A stretch of DNA of 50,459 bases, taken from the NCBI GenBank assembly GCA_028282105.1, contig JANQIO010000115.1, positions 1-50,459 on the forward strand, read 5' to 3'. The stretch is from Halieaceae bacterium. Its GTDB lineage: Bacteria > Pseudomonadota > Gammaproteobacteria > Pseudomonadales > Halieaceae. Positions 31,587 to 40,235 of this stretch are shown here, piece after piece. The notes under the pieces are model-generated. The model saw only the letters and a program-made list of their open reading frames with translations, was not told the DNA's origin and did not search any database. A program made the position numbers and the translations under genes. The first letter of the stretch is position 1; every line of letters begins with the position of its first letter.

Positions 31587-32117
31587 ATGGGGCAAGCACC
31601 GCGCTTTCGGGAACATCACCTGGTGCTATGCCTGCTGATCGCCTCGGGCTTGCTGCGTTTGTCACCTCAGCTGGCTGCCATCGCCCCCATCGGGGCCATA
31701 GCGCTGTTCGCCGGCGCCTACCTGCAGCGACCCTGGCTGTGGCTGGTGCCGCTGGCGGCCCTGCTGGCCATCGATTGGCTGGAGGGGCGCGGCGTGGGTC
31801 CGGCCACGCTGGTCAGCTACCTGGGTTTTGGCGGCGCGGCGCTACTGGGCCGCTGGCTGCTGGAGGGCAATGACAGCAATCGCCGCATAGTCGCCGCGCT
31901 GCCGGTGGCAGCGCTGCTGTGCTGGCTAACGGCTACCCTGGCGACGCTTCCCGCCGACCCGGCGCTGTCCCTCGCCGCCCTCGACCGGGCTTTGCTCGAG
32001 GCTCTGCCGATCCTGGCCTGGCTGCTGCTGGCTGAAGGCCTGTATGCCCTGCTGCTGTTTGGCGCCTACAAGCTGCTGCGGGAAGCGCCCTTCGTCTACT
32101 ACACGCCCCAGTCTTGA
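31587..32117 (+). CDS. Second DUF6580-like membrane protein, paralog of 30061-30591
   Basis: Also 176 residues with five or six hydrophobic segments, aligned along its length with the copy upstream (IAPIGAIALFAGAYLQR, WLVPLAALLAIDWL, YLGFGGAALLGRWLL, FGAYKLLRE). It differs in the middle: CWLTATLATLP replaces the Asn-containing segment, and two Asp residues are lost, so the two copies may have separate roles or form a heteromer. Sixty-nine bases separate it from the BtuF-like gene, room for a separate promoter but with no clear one. Its stop overlaps the YhhN start. Confidence 0.72.
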   Translation: MGQAPRFREHHLVLCLLIASGLLRLSPQLAAIAPIGAIALFAGAYLQRPWLWLVPLAALLAIDWLEGRGVGPATLVSYLGFGGAALLGRWLLEGNDSNRRIVAALPVAALLCWLTATLATLPADPALSLAALDRALLEALPILAWLLLAEGLYALLLFGAYKLLREAPFVYYTPQS

Positions 32118-32749
32118 CGCCCGCCCTGCTCGCCATTGCCACGGTTGCCGTGGCCGCCACCCTGGCCTGTGAACGCCGCTTGCCGGCACTGGAATGGGTG
32201 TCCAAACCGCTGGCATCGGCCTGTTTCATTGCCCTGGCGCTGCACTGCGGCGCCCTGGACAGCGCTTTCGGGCGCTGGCTGCTGGCTGGGCTGGTGCTGT
32301 GCACAGCCGGCGATGTGTTCCTGATTGCCCATCACGACAAGGCGTTCCTGGCTGGCCTCTCGAGCTTCCTGCTCGGCCACCTGCTGTACGTGGTGGCCTT
32401 CCTGCAACTGCCCCTGAACCTGACCGCCATGCTGGTCAGCCTGGCACCCGCCATCGCCCTGGCGGTATTCAGCCTGCGCTGGCTGTGGCCACACCTGCCC
32501 GAAAACATGCAGCTAGCGGTGCTGGCCTACATTGGTGTCATCTGCAGCATGCTGCTGATGGCAGGCAGCACCTGGGGCTCAGGGCCCGGATTGCTGGTGC
32601 TGATGGGGGCCTGGGGATTTGCCATCTCCGACCTGGCGGTGGCCCGCAACCAGTTCGTGCAGCCCGGTTTCAGCAATCGACTGTGGGGCTTGCCGCTGTA
32701 TTTCGGCAGCCAGTTGCTGCTCGCCTACAGCGTGTCGCTGAGCGCTTGA
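32114..32749 (+). CDS. YhhN-family membrane protein (lysoplasmalogenase-like)
   Basis: A 211-residue integral membrane protein with about eight helices and family signatures GDVFLIAHHDKAFLAG and GAWGFAISDLAVARNQF. Eukaryotic TMEM86 relatives hydrolyse the vinyl-ether bond of lysoplasmalogens; some bacterial YhhN proteins do the same. The TTG start makes a TTGA overlap with the stop of the previous gene, so it is translated with the cobalamin operon, though a link in function is unclear. Its last 25 bases overlap the convergent kinase gene. Confidence 0.82.
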   Translation: MTPALLAIATVAVAATLACERRLPALEWVSKPLASACFIALALHCGALDSAFGRWLLAGLVLCTAGDVFLIAHHDKAFLAGLSSFLLGHLLYVVAFLQLPLNLTAMLVSLAPAIALAVFSLRWLWPHLPENMQLAVLAYIGVICSMLLMAGSTWGSGPGLLVLMGAWGFAISDLAVARNQFVQPGFSNRLWGLPLYFGSQLLLAYSVSLSA

Positions 32750-34029
32750 GACAGCTGCGCCAGTCCCTGGCGCAGGCGCCGCTGCCAGGCCAGCTCGGAC
32801 TCTCCCACCAGCATGGCGCGGGAATCAGCAGCTTCGGCGGCGCCCGCCCGGCCCACCAGTTGGCTGTTGCACACTTCCGACGCGCAGTTGACGTGTAGCG
32901 ACAGTTCGATGGCGCCCTTCTCGCTTACCAGGCGCAGTTCACTGCGTGCAGCCACCGCCTGCGCCAGCAGTGCTTCCAGCCTGTCCACACCCAGGCCGGG
33001 GCTGCCATTGAGGTAGACCGCTTCAATCTGTACCGATCGGGTCGGGGTGTTTATCAAGCCGGAGAAAAACAGGCCAGCCAGCACTAGGGTAGCCGCCGCC
33101 AGCGAGAGCGTGACTCGACGCGCCGGGGACGGTAATTCCCCGCCCGCGTCTGCTGCCGGCCCGTAGCCCGACAATTGCCGGGCTCGCTGTTGCTGCTCTA
33201 CCCGGCTGGTGAGGCGCGCCAGGGCCGCGGCATCCCCCGCCGGCAGCTCTCGGGATAGCCCCAGCAGGCGCTGCCGCACCACCAGGGCAGAGGGCGGACG
33301 GTCAGCGGGCTGCTTGGCCAGTAGCGCCATGACCAGTGCCGACAGCTCGGCTGGCCAGTCGGCGTGCTCACCCCCCGGCAAGGGCGGCTCCTGCCGCAGT
33401 CGTTGCGCCTGCCAGTCGCCACCGCCGAGCGCGAACGGGTAGGCGCCATGCAGCAGGCGGTAAAGCAGACATCCCAGCGCAAACAGGTCGGCGCGCGGGT
33501 CCAGTGGCTCACCGCGCAACTGTTCCGGCGAGACGCTCAAGGGGCTGCCCGCCGACTGCCGGCGGTGGGCGAGGCCAAAATCCAGAAGTTTCAGATGGCC
33601 GTCACGGGTCACGAGGATATTGCCGGCCTTGAGGTCGCCATGCACAACATCCGACGCGTGGGCGGCAGCCAGCGCGCTGCACAGGTCCAGACCCATGTGC
33701 ACCGCCATGCCTGGACTGACTTCGGTGGCTTCCAGCAGGGAGTCAAGGCTGCGCCCGTGTACGAACTCCAGCACCAGGGCCAGGGCATCGGGCAGTTCCA
33801 GAACGTCGTAAACCTGCGGAATCAACGGGTGCGACAGCCGGGCCAGCGCTTTTGCCTCGGCCAACTGCTCGGCGCGCTCAGTGTCGTCCGCGGGCAGCGG
33901 TCGCAGCTTGAGCGCCACCCGGCGGTTAAGGCGGGTATCCTGGGCCTCGTAGACACTGGCCTCGGCGCCGGCACTGACCAGGCGCAGCAGGCGGTAGGCG
34001 CCGATTTCGGAACGCGGTCTACCAGCCAC
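32725..34029 (-). CDS. Membrane-anchored Hanks-type Ser/Thr protein kinase
   Basis: A 434-residue protein with a kinase domain at about residues 10-255: Lys41 in VALKL, catalytic loop VHGDLKAGN (His130, Asp132, Lys134, Asn137), DFG at 150-152, and SPEQL in place of APE. The glycine loop is weak (VSAGAEASVY). A single transmembrane helix lies at about 307-326, followed by a 105-residue presumably periplasmic region with two Cys (CASEVC). The GTG start lies inside the preceding activator gene (11-base overlap), so the two are coupled. The FHA domain of that activator would be a natural reader of phosphothreonine made by this kinase (inferred). Confidence 0.9.
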   Translation of the reverse strand: MAGRPRSEIGAYRLLRLVSAGAEASVYEAQDTRLNRRVALKLRPLPADDTERAEQLAEAKALARLSHPLIPQVYDVLELPDALALVLEFVHGRSLDSLLEATEVSPGMAVHMGLDLCSALAAAHASDVVHGDLKAGNILVTRDGHLKLLDFGLAHRRQSAGSPLSVSPEQLRGEPLDPRADLFALGCLLYRLLHGAYPFALGGGDWQAQRLRQEPPLPGGEHADWPAELSALVMALLAKQPADRPPSALVVRQRLLGLSRELPAGDAAALARLTSRVEQQQRARQLSGYGPAADAGGELPSPARRVTLSLAAATLVLAGLFFSGLINTPTRSVQIEAVYLNGSPGLGVDRLEALLAQAVAARSELRLVSEKGAIELSLHVNCASEVCNSQLVGRAGAAEAADSRAMLVGESELAWQRRLRQGLAQLSQALSDTL

Positions 34030-35527
34030 CCGGCAGCAGGTCCATGGCGCGCCAGCGGCGCATCAGCGCGGCGCGAGACACCTCCAGCCGCAAGGCAGCC
34101 TGGTCCAGGTCGCCGTCACATTCCCGATAGATCGAGGTAATCTCCGCGCCCGGTATCTCGGCCGCGGTACGCAGCCCGGGAATCGACTCCATACGGCGGT
34201 ACAGGGCCTGACGGGAGATCTGCAACTCCCGGGCGGCACGGCTGACTTCCCAGCGCGCCGCCGACAGGGCGTCGCGCACCTGCTGGTCGCTGGGGGCCGG
34301 CAAACGCGCGCTGCCGGCGCTGGCAAAGCTGCGATCAGACAGCTCGGGCAGTGACGCCGGGGCCACCAGATCGCCCGGCTGGCTGGCAATATCGATCTGC
34401 TGAGCGCAATTGGCGAGTTCGCGGATATTGCCGGGCCAGCCATGCAGCGCCAGCCGGGTCATCAGCTCGACCCAGCGCGACACCTGCGCCGGGTTTTCCC
34501 GGGCAGACTCAAGCAGTTCCCGGGGCAGGAAATGGCGCAGCAGGCGGCCAATGTCCTGGCGACGCTCCCGCAGTGGCGGTAGCTGCAGTTCAACTCCACC
34601 AAGGCGGTAGCGCAGTGCCTTGCTGAACTGGCTGTCGACATCGGCATCGGTGGCCGCCAACACCCGGATATCCACGCGTTCGGTCGCACCGCCAGGCGCC
34701 TGCACCTCGCCCTGCTGCAAGGCCCGCAGTAGCTGGGACTGTATAGCCTGGGAACAGGCGCCGATCTCATCGAGGAACAGGGTGCCGCCATCGGCCTTGC
34801 CAAAGTAGCCCTGGCGGTCCCGCTCAGCCCCGGTGAAGGCGCCGCGCTTGACACCGAACAACTCCGCTGCCGCCAGTTCCTCGGGGATCGCCGCAACGTT
34901 GACCGCCACCAGAGGCCGCTGACGCCTCTCGCTGCGCTCATGCAGGGCCCTCGCCACCAGTTCCTTGCCAGTACCCGATTCCCCCAACAGCAACACCGGG
35001 GTATCGCGGGCGGCTACCGCACACAGCTGTCGCCGCAGCAGTTGCAGGCTTGGGTGTTCACCGACCAGCCCGCAGTCATCGGGCCAGGGCGGCTCCGGGG
35101 ACGCGGTGTGCAGCAACATGACAATGCGACTGGCAAGACTGAGAACGACCCCGGATGCCAGGCGCTCTGCGTCCAGCCACTGCTCAGCATTGCAAGGCAC
35201 GCCGTCAATCTTGAGGGAACTGCCACTCACAGGCGGCGAGATTTCCAGGCCACCGCGCAGTAGCTTGAAGCGCACCGGAGAGCGACTCAGGTAGCGATCC
35301 TCCAGCGGACGACGCGTCGCAGGACCGCGCGGCGCCGCAAAGCCAGGTTCCCTGCGACTGAGCGACAGTCCTCCGGCGCTGGCAGAGGGCTCGAGGGTAG
35401 CGGCATCGCCGACACGCGACGGGTCAGGATGGTAAAGAATAGTCAGTGCAAGCAACCGTGCCGGAGCCCGCGCAGTGCCGCGCGTGGTCTCAGGCAGGGT
35501 CAGATCTGAAAAATCCCAGGCAGGCAC
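34019..35527 (-). CDS. FHA-domain sigma-54-dependent transcriptional activator
   Basis: A 502-residue enhancer-binding protein. An N-terminal FHA domain (about residues 40-140; LSRRE, YLSRSP) replaces the usual receiver. The AAA+ core has Walker A GESGTGKE (182-189), the sigma-54-contacting GAFTGA (229-234) and Walker B GGTLFLDEIG (247-256). Two Fis-type helix-turn-helix segments are seen at the end, around VSRAARELQISRQALYRRM and LDQAALRLEVSRAALMRRW; one is normal. The GTG start has GGAG seven bases upstream. It is followed by a Ser/Thr kinase gene with an 11-base overlap, so activation by phosphothreonine binding is likely. Target promoters are not visible here. Confidence 0.92.
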   Translation of the reverse strand: MPAWDFSDLTLPETTRGTARAPARLLALTILYHPDPSRVGDAATLEPSASAGGLSLSRREPGFAAPRGPATRRPLEDRYLSRSPVRFKLLRGGLEISPPVSGSSLKIDGVPCNAEQWLDAERLASGVVLSLASRIVMLLHTASPEPPWPDDCGLVGEHPSLQLLRRQLCAVAARDTPVLLLGESGTGKELVARALHERSERRQRPLVAVNVAAIPEELAAAELFGVKRGAFTGAERDRQGYFGKADGGTLFLDEIGACSQAIQSQLLRALQQGEVQAPGGATERVDIRVLAATDADVDSQFSKALRYRLGGVELQLPPLRERRQDIGRLLRHFLPRELLESARENPAQVSRWVELMTRLALHGWPGNIRELANCAQQIDIASQPGDLVAPASLPELSDRSFASAGSARLPAPSDQQVRDALSAARWEVSRAARELQISRQALYRRMESIPGLRTAAEIPGAEITSIYRECDGDLDQAALRLEVSRAALMRRWRAMDLLPGGW

Positions 35528-35629
35528 GTTCGCTCCGTCAATGCAAGCTGGCTGCGCAAATAAGTGTAGCAGTTCGCAGGACCGCCAAATCCACTTGCAC
35601 CCGGAGCGCCAATCGAGTGAGATACGCGC

Positions 35630-36181
35630 ATGGGAAATCGACTATCCAAGATCTATACGAGAACCGGCGATGACGGCACCACGGGGCTTGGCGACGGCTC
35701 GCGTATAGCCAAGAATCACCCCCGCGCCGAGGCCATGGGCACGGTGGACGAACTCAACTGCCAGATCGGTATGCTGATCGCCCAACTGGCGGAGCACGAT
35801 GAACTGCAGCCGATCCTCGAGCGGGTCCAGCACGACCTGTTCGACCTCGGTGGCGAGCTGGCAGTGCCGGGCTACGAGTTGGTCAAGCCAGAGCGAGTCA
35901 CCGCCCTGGAGGAGTGCCTGGACAAGTACAACGACGACCTGCCGGCGCTGAAGAACTTCATCCTGCCGGGCGGCTCACCCAGCGCCGCCCAGGCCCACCT
36001 GGCGCGGGCTATCTGCCGGCGGGCAGAGCGCAATCTGGTGGAACTGCACCAGCAGGAGCCGATCACCGATACCGCCAGACTGTATATCAACCGTCTCAGT
36101 GACCTTATGTTCGTGTTTGCCCGGGTGCTGTCACGGCGCGACGGCGGCAGCGAGGTGCTGTGGCAGCAGCAACAGGATTAG
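35630..36181 (+). CDS. PduO-type cob(I)alamin adenosyltransferase
   Basis: Transfers the adenosyl group of ATP to cob(I)alamin, giving coenzyme B12. The 183-residue helical protein has the PduO/MMAB signatures: KIYTRTGDDGTTGLGDGSR (residues 6-24), VDELNCQIG, the FILPGGSPSAAQAHLARAICRRAER stretch (in pieces) and LNRLSDLMFVFAR-like end (INRLSDLMFVFAR). It is divergent from the sigma-54 activator and 3.5 kb from the cobalamin uptake operon, so it would finish the salvage of imported B12. No cobalamin-dependent enzyme is in this window. Confidence 0.96.
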   Translation: MGNRLSKIYTRTGDDGTTGLGDGSRIAKNHPRAEAMGTVDELNCQIGMLIAQLAEHDELQPILERVQHDLFDLGGELAVPGYELVKPERVTALEECLDKYNDDLPALKNFILPGGSPSAAQAHLARAICRRAERNLVELHQQEPITDTARLYINRLSDLMFVFARVLSRRDGGSEVLWQQQQD

Positions 36182-36211
36182 CTGCTACGACTGCTAAGCT
36201 CTGCGATTCCC

Positions 36212-36979
36212 CTAGTAAGGAAGGGTGGCACCGCCATCCATTAACACGTGCTCACCAGTAACGTTGGGCGCGCTGTGGGCGAAGTACCAGATATTCTCTG
36301 CCACTGAGGCCGGCGTCATCACCTCGCCGGTGGCCGCCCGCTCCCGATAGTAGTTGCGAACGTTGTCGTACATCTCCGAGCCCAGGCCTTCCTGCAGCCA
36401 GTCGCCTTCCACAAAGCCGGGGCAAACCGCATTAACCCGTATCTCCGGCCCCAGGTTGCGGGCCATGGACTGGTTGATGGCGAGCATGGCGGCCTTGCTG
36501 CAGGCGTAGGCGAGGCTGGAACCGACGCCAATCAAGCCGGCCACCGAGGCGACGTTGACGATGGACCCACCGGTTTGCTTCATGGTGGGCACCACCGCCC
36601 GGATCATCTGGAAGGCGCCGATAGTGTTGACGTTGTACAGGTGCTGGAAGTCAGTGGCGTCCAGCCCTTCGAGGTCCGCATGGGCGCAGAACTTGGTGGT
36701 GCCGGCATTGTTGACCAACACGTCGATACGGCCCCAGGCGTCGATGGCGGCCTGAGCCATGCGCCGGCAATCGGCGTCATCGGCGACGTTGGCTTGCACG
36801 GTCACCGTGTCTACCCCCTGGGCATCACAGTAGTCGGTCACCGCCTCGGCGCCGGCGGCATTGCTGTTGTAGTTGACCACGACATTGTAGTGGTGACGGG
36901 CTGCCAGTTTGGCCACTTCCGCCCCGATACCGGAAGACGAACCGGTCACAATGATCACTTTACGATCCGTGTCGGACAT
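36212..36979 (-). CDS. SDR-family NAD(P)-dependent oxidoreductase
   Basis: Classical short-chain dehydrogenase of 255 residues: TGSSSGIG (12-19), NNAG, catalytic Ser in VNVASVAG, and YACSK (Tyr and Lys). C-terminal GEHVLMDGGATLPY is typical. Substrate unknown. The ATG at 36979 has AGGAG six bases upstream. It follows ampE by 26 bases and may be read with ampD-ampE, although no link in function is seen. Confidence 0.92.
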   Translation of the reverse strand: MSDTDRKVIIVTGSSSGIGAEVAKLAARHHYNVVVNYNSNAAGAEAVTDYCDAQGVDTVTVQANVADDADCRRMAQAAIDAWGRIDVLVNNAGTTKFCAHADLEGLDATDFQHLYNVNTIGAFQMIRAVVPTMKQTGGSIVNVASVAGLIGVGSSLAYACSKAAMLAINQSMARNLGPEIRVNAVCPGFVEGDWLQEGLGSEMYDNVRNYYRERAATGEVMTPASVAENIWYFAHSAPNVTGEHVLMDGGATLPY

Positions 36980-37005
36980 AGGTGCTCCTCAGCGTGTGAT
37001 TGGGA

Positions 37006-37878
37006 TCAGACCAGCAATACCAGCAGGGCCAGCACGACGACCCAGGCCACGGCGCTGCGGCTCAACAGGCTCTGGATCTGGCCAACTTCCCAGTCACTGA
37101 CCTCGGCGAAGGCGTCGGTGTCGCCGCTGTCGCCGGAAAACACCGTCGCCTTGAGGCCCAACGCGGCGTGGGCGGCGTCGCCCAGCAGTTCGCCGGTGGA
37201 TGAGGTGGTATCACCGAGGCTGGTGGCGAGTTGCTCGCGGCTGCCCACCCAGTCACCGGTCAGCGCGAAGGTAAAGACCAGCAGGCGGGAGGGAAGCCAG
37301 TCCACCCAGTACTGGGTGTTGTCCAGCAGCCGGCGACGTTCCGGCTCCTCGAGGTCGCGCCGGTACAGGAGCAGCAGGCGATAGGCCAGCGCTCCGGCCG
37401 GTCCGAACACCAGGAAATAGAACATCACCCCGAACCAACGCTCGAATCCCAGGTAGCAAATACGCTCCTTGACGAAGCGGTGCAGCTTCTCGGGATTGGA
37501 GGGACAGTCCTCACTGCAGCCGGGCAATAGCTGCTGCTGGGCAAACAGAAAAGCTGCCTCGAAGTCGCCCTGTCGGCAGTGGCTGCGGTACTCATCCACC
37601 AGGGCTTCGAAATCGCCGCGCCCGAAGCTGTACAACAGCACCAGCACGGCTATAGCCAGCGGCACCAGCCCCAGTGCCCAGCCCTGTACCATGCTCATCA
37701 GCCACAGCACCAACAGCGCCGGCACCAACACCGACAGGCCCACCTGCAGTTCCGGCATCAGGCCGCTGCTGTTAAAGCGTGCCACCAGGTCCCTAAACCA
37801 GTCATCGCGGTGCACCGGCCCCGCCGAACCCCAGTATTGCAGCAGGCCGAGGGCGATAAGCAGGGCCAGGAATTTCAT
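37006..37878 (-). CDS. ampE: AmpE-like inner-membrane regulatory protein
   Basis: A 290-residue protein with about four hydrophobic segments (start, 45-65, 70-85, 150-175 and the C-terminus). The family signatures are in ERWFGVMFYFLVFGPAGALAYRLL and WLPSRLLVFTFALTGDW. AmpE is the usual partner of AmpD and has a poorly understood role in sensing peptidoglycan recycling. The ATG overlaps the ampD stop by four bases (ATGA). Confidence 0.9.
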   Translation of the reverse strand: MKFLALLIALGLLQYWGSAGPVHRDDWFRDLVARFNSSGLMPELQVGLSVLVPALLVLWLMSMVQGWALGLVPLAIAVLVLLYSFGRGDFEALVDEYRSHCRQGDFEAAFLFAQQQLLPGCSEDCPSNPEKLHRFVKERICYLGFERWFGVMFYFLVFGPAGALAYRLLLLYRRDLEEPERRRLLDNTQYWVDWLPSRLLVFTFALTGDWVGSREQLATSLGDTTSSTGELLGDAAHAALGLKATVFSGDSGDTDAFAEVSDWEVGQIQSLLSRSAVAWVVVLALLVLLV

Positions 37879-38444
37879 GCGGAGGACTCCCCGTCGAGCA
37901 GTGCCCGGTAGCGGGCCCAGTCGAATGCAGGGCCGGGATCGGTCTTGCGACCGGGGGCGATATCCGCATGGCCGGTAATGCGATCGCGTGTAATGCCGGG
38001 ATAAACGCGCATGAGTTCTCTCGTCACTGCGGCCAGGGCCGCGTATTGCGCGTCAGTATAAGCCTCGGTGTCACATCCCTCCAGTTCGATGCCAATGCTG
38101 AAGTCATTGCAGTTCTCCCGGCCCTCGAAGCTCGACACGCCCGCGTGCCAGGCGCGATCCGCAAAGCCCACAAACTGGGTGAGCTCGCCATCGCGCTCTA
38201 TCAACAGGTGGGAGGACACTTCCATACCGCGGATTTCCTCGAAGTACGGGTGGGCATCGCAATCCAGCGTGTTGCAGAAAAACGCCTGCACACAGCCAGT
38301 GCCGTACTCCCCCGGCGGCAGGCTGATATTGTGAATCACCAGCAGGTTTATCACCGCATCAGCCGGCCGCGCGTTGCAGTTGGGTGACGGGCAGTGCCGT
38401 GCATCCGCCAGCCAGCCCGCCGTGATGTTGTCGCTTACAGTCAT
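37875..38444 (-). CDS. ampD: 1,6-anhydro-N-acetylmuramyl-L-alanine amidase AmpD
   Basis: Cytoplasmic zinc amidase of peptidoglycan recycling that splits the lactyl-peptide bond of anhydromuropeptides. The 189-residue protein keeps the zinc ligands His38, His159 and Asp169 and the catalytic pair Glu120 and Lys167, in the same order and spacing as E. coli AmpD. It heads the ampD-ampE(-SDR) operon. No ampR or ampC lies near, so its role here is likely recycling rather than beta-lactamase control. The Shine-Dalgarno sequence is weak. Confidence 0.95.
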   Translation of the reverse strand: MTVSDNITAGWLADARHCPSPNCNARPADAVINLLVIHNISLPPGEYGTGCVQAFFCNTLDCDAHPYFEEIRGMEVSSHLLIERDGELTQFVGFADRAWHAGVSSFEGRENCNDFSIGIELEGCDTEAYTDAQYAALAAVTRELMRVYPGITRDRITGHADIAPGRKTDPGPAFDWARYRALLDGESSA

Positions 38445-38521
38445 GTTGGCCAGTCTACCCCAATGAACAACGCACTTTCGCTTTGGCTATACTCTCGAAA
38501 AAACTGCGTCGAGGAACGACC

Positions 38522-40174
38522 ATGGCACGCCCGCTGATCATTACACTGCTGTTGTGCACCTGCCTGTCTGCCACGGCGGCTCCGCGACTGGTGCTGCAGA
38601 TCACGGTAGACGGCTTCCGTGCCGACATGCTCACCCTCAATCGGCACAACTTCGGCAAGGGCGGTTTCCGCTACCTGCTCGACCGCGGCACGGTGTTCAA
38701 CCAGGCGCTCTATCTGCACGCCAACACTGAGACCATTGTCGGCCACACCACCCTGGCCACCGGCGCCACACCGGCGGTGCATGGCATGGTGGGCAATGTC
38801 TGGTTCCACGGCGACGAGTTGGGCTACAACATCGAGGACCCGGAGGCACCACTGCTGGCTACCCGCGCCGAGCAGGCCGAGGGTGTCCAGGTGGACCCTA
38901 CCCAGCGACGGGCCCGCACCGACGGCCGCTCACCTCGCGGCATTCTGGTACCCACTTTCGGTGACACACTCAGCCTGGCCAGCGGCGGCAAAGCCAAGGT
39001 GTTCGGCGTGTCGGGCAAAGACCGCAGCGCCGTTGCCATGGCGGGCCACAACGGCACCGCCTACTGGTATTCCACCGATACCGGCGACTACGTCACCAGC
39101 GCTTACTACATGGACAGCTATCCTGGCTGGGTGCAGGAGTGGAATGCCCAGCGCAAGGCGGAAGCCCTGGCCGGCACCGATTGGACGCTGTTGTTGGAGC
39201 CGTCAAAGTACCGGGCCGCGGAACGGGATGACCGCCCCTACGAAGTGGATCTCAAAGGCTATGGCCGCACCTTCCCCCACAGTTTTGGACCGGCCGAGCA
39301 CCCGCTGTTTCTTACCCGCATACTGGTGAGCCCGATGGGCGATGCCCTGCTCGCCGACTTTGCCCGCGCCCTGGTCGATGCCGAGGGCATCGGCGATGAT
39401 GAGATCACCGATTACCTGTCGGTGAGCTTCTCCGGCGTGGATGCCAGCAACCATTTCTTCGGGCCGTCCAGCCTGGAGAGCGAGGACACGGTGCTGCGAC
39501 TGGATCGCACGCTGGCGGAGTTCCTGCAGTTCATTGATGACCGGGTGGGGCTCAAGAACACCCTGATAGTGCTGTCGGCAGACCACGGCATGGCAGAGAT
39601 GCCGGAGTACGCCAGCGAACTAGGCCACGAGGTCGGCCGCCTGTACAGCGATGAGGTGGTGGCCCTGGCCCGGGCTGCGGCACAGGAACTGTTTGGTGAA
39701 CCGGATTTGGTGAAGGAGTTCTTCCGCCCCTACCTGTACCTGGACGCGGATAAGCTCCGGCTGGCCGAGCTGGAACGCAACCTGGTGGCCGAGCGGATCG
39801 GTCGCGCCCTGGAAGCCCACCCGGGTATTGCCGGGGCCGTCAGCCGTGGCGAGATGAATACCGCCGCCGTCAGCAATCCGGAACGCGCCGCCGCCTACAA
39901 TCACCACCCGGATCGCTCGGGAGATATCTACCTGTACCAGGCACCCTACTGGTTTATGTTCGACAGGGGCCCTATCGGCGTCATGCACGGCTCGCCCTGG
40001 CGCTACGACCAGCATGTGCCCCTGGTGTTTGCCGGCACCGGCATTCCTCGTGGTCATGTGGATCGCCTCGTACACCCGTCGGACGTAGCGCCCACCCTGT
40101 CGGCCCTGCTGGGCCTGCACAAGCCCGCCGGGGCGGAAGGCAGCGCGCTGGTGGAAGTGTTGAAGCCGCGCTAG
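38522..40174 (+). CDS. Secreted PafA-like alkaline phosphatase
   Basis: Periplasmic metal-dependent phosphatase of the alkaline phosphatase superfamily, 550 residues. A signal peptide ends near residue 20 (LSATAAPR). Metal ligands are seen in QITVDGFRADM (Asp), the nucleophile region NTETIVGHTTLATG, and ADHGMAEM and later His residues in HGSPWRYDQHVPLVF. The Thr-type nucleophile and length match PafA of Bacteroidetes, a calcium-activated phosphomonoesterase. It could supply phosphate from organic esters. GAGG lies eight bases before the ATG at 38522; a TTG upstream is not needed. Divergent from ampD; two sulfatases of the same superfamily follow. Confidence 0.86.
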   Translation: MARPLIITLLLCTCLSATAAPRLVLQITVDGFRADMLTLNRHNFGKGGFRYLLDRGTVFNQALYLHANTETIVGHTTLATGATPAVHGMVGNVWFHGDELGYNIEDPEAPLLATRAEQAEGVQVDPTQRRARTDGRSPRGILVPTFGDTLSLASGGKAKVFGVSGKDRSAVAMAGHNGTAYWYSTDTGDYVTSAYYMDSYPGWVQEWNAQRKAEALAGTDWTLLLEPSKYRAAERDDRPYEVDLKGYGRTFPHSFGPAEHPLFLTRILVSPMGDALLADFARALVDAEGIGDDEITDYLSVSFSGVDASNHFFGPSSLESEDTVLRLDRTLAEFLQFIDDRVGLKNTLIVLSADHGMAEMPEYASELGHEVGRLYSDEVVALARAAAQELFGEPDLVKEFFRPYLYLDADKLRLAELERNLVAERIGRALEAHPGIAGAVSRGEMNTAAVSNPERAAAYNHHPDRSGDIYLYQAPYWFMFDRGPIGVMHGSPWRYDQHVPLVFAGTGIPRGHVDRLVHPSDVAPTLSALLGLHKPAGAEGSALVEVLKPR

Positions 40175-40235
40175 GCGCCAATCCAGGATCACCGCACTGA
40201 GCGTTGCTGCCGCGATATGAAAAACAGTTCACTAT

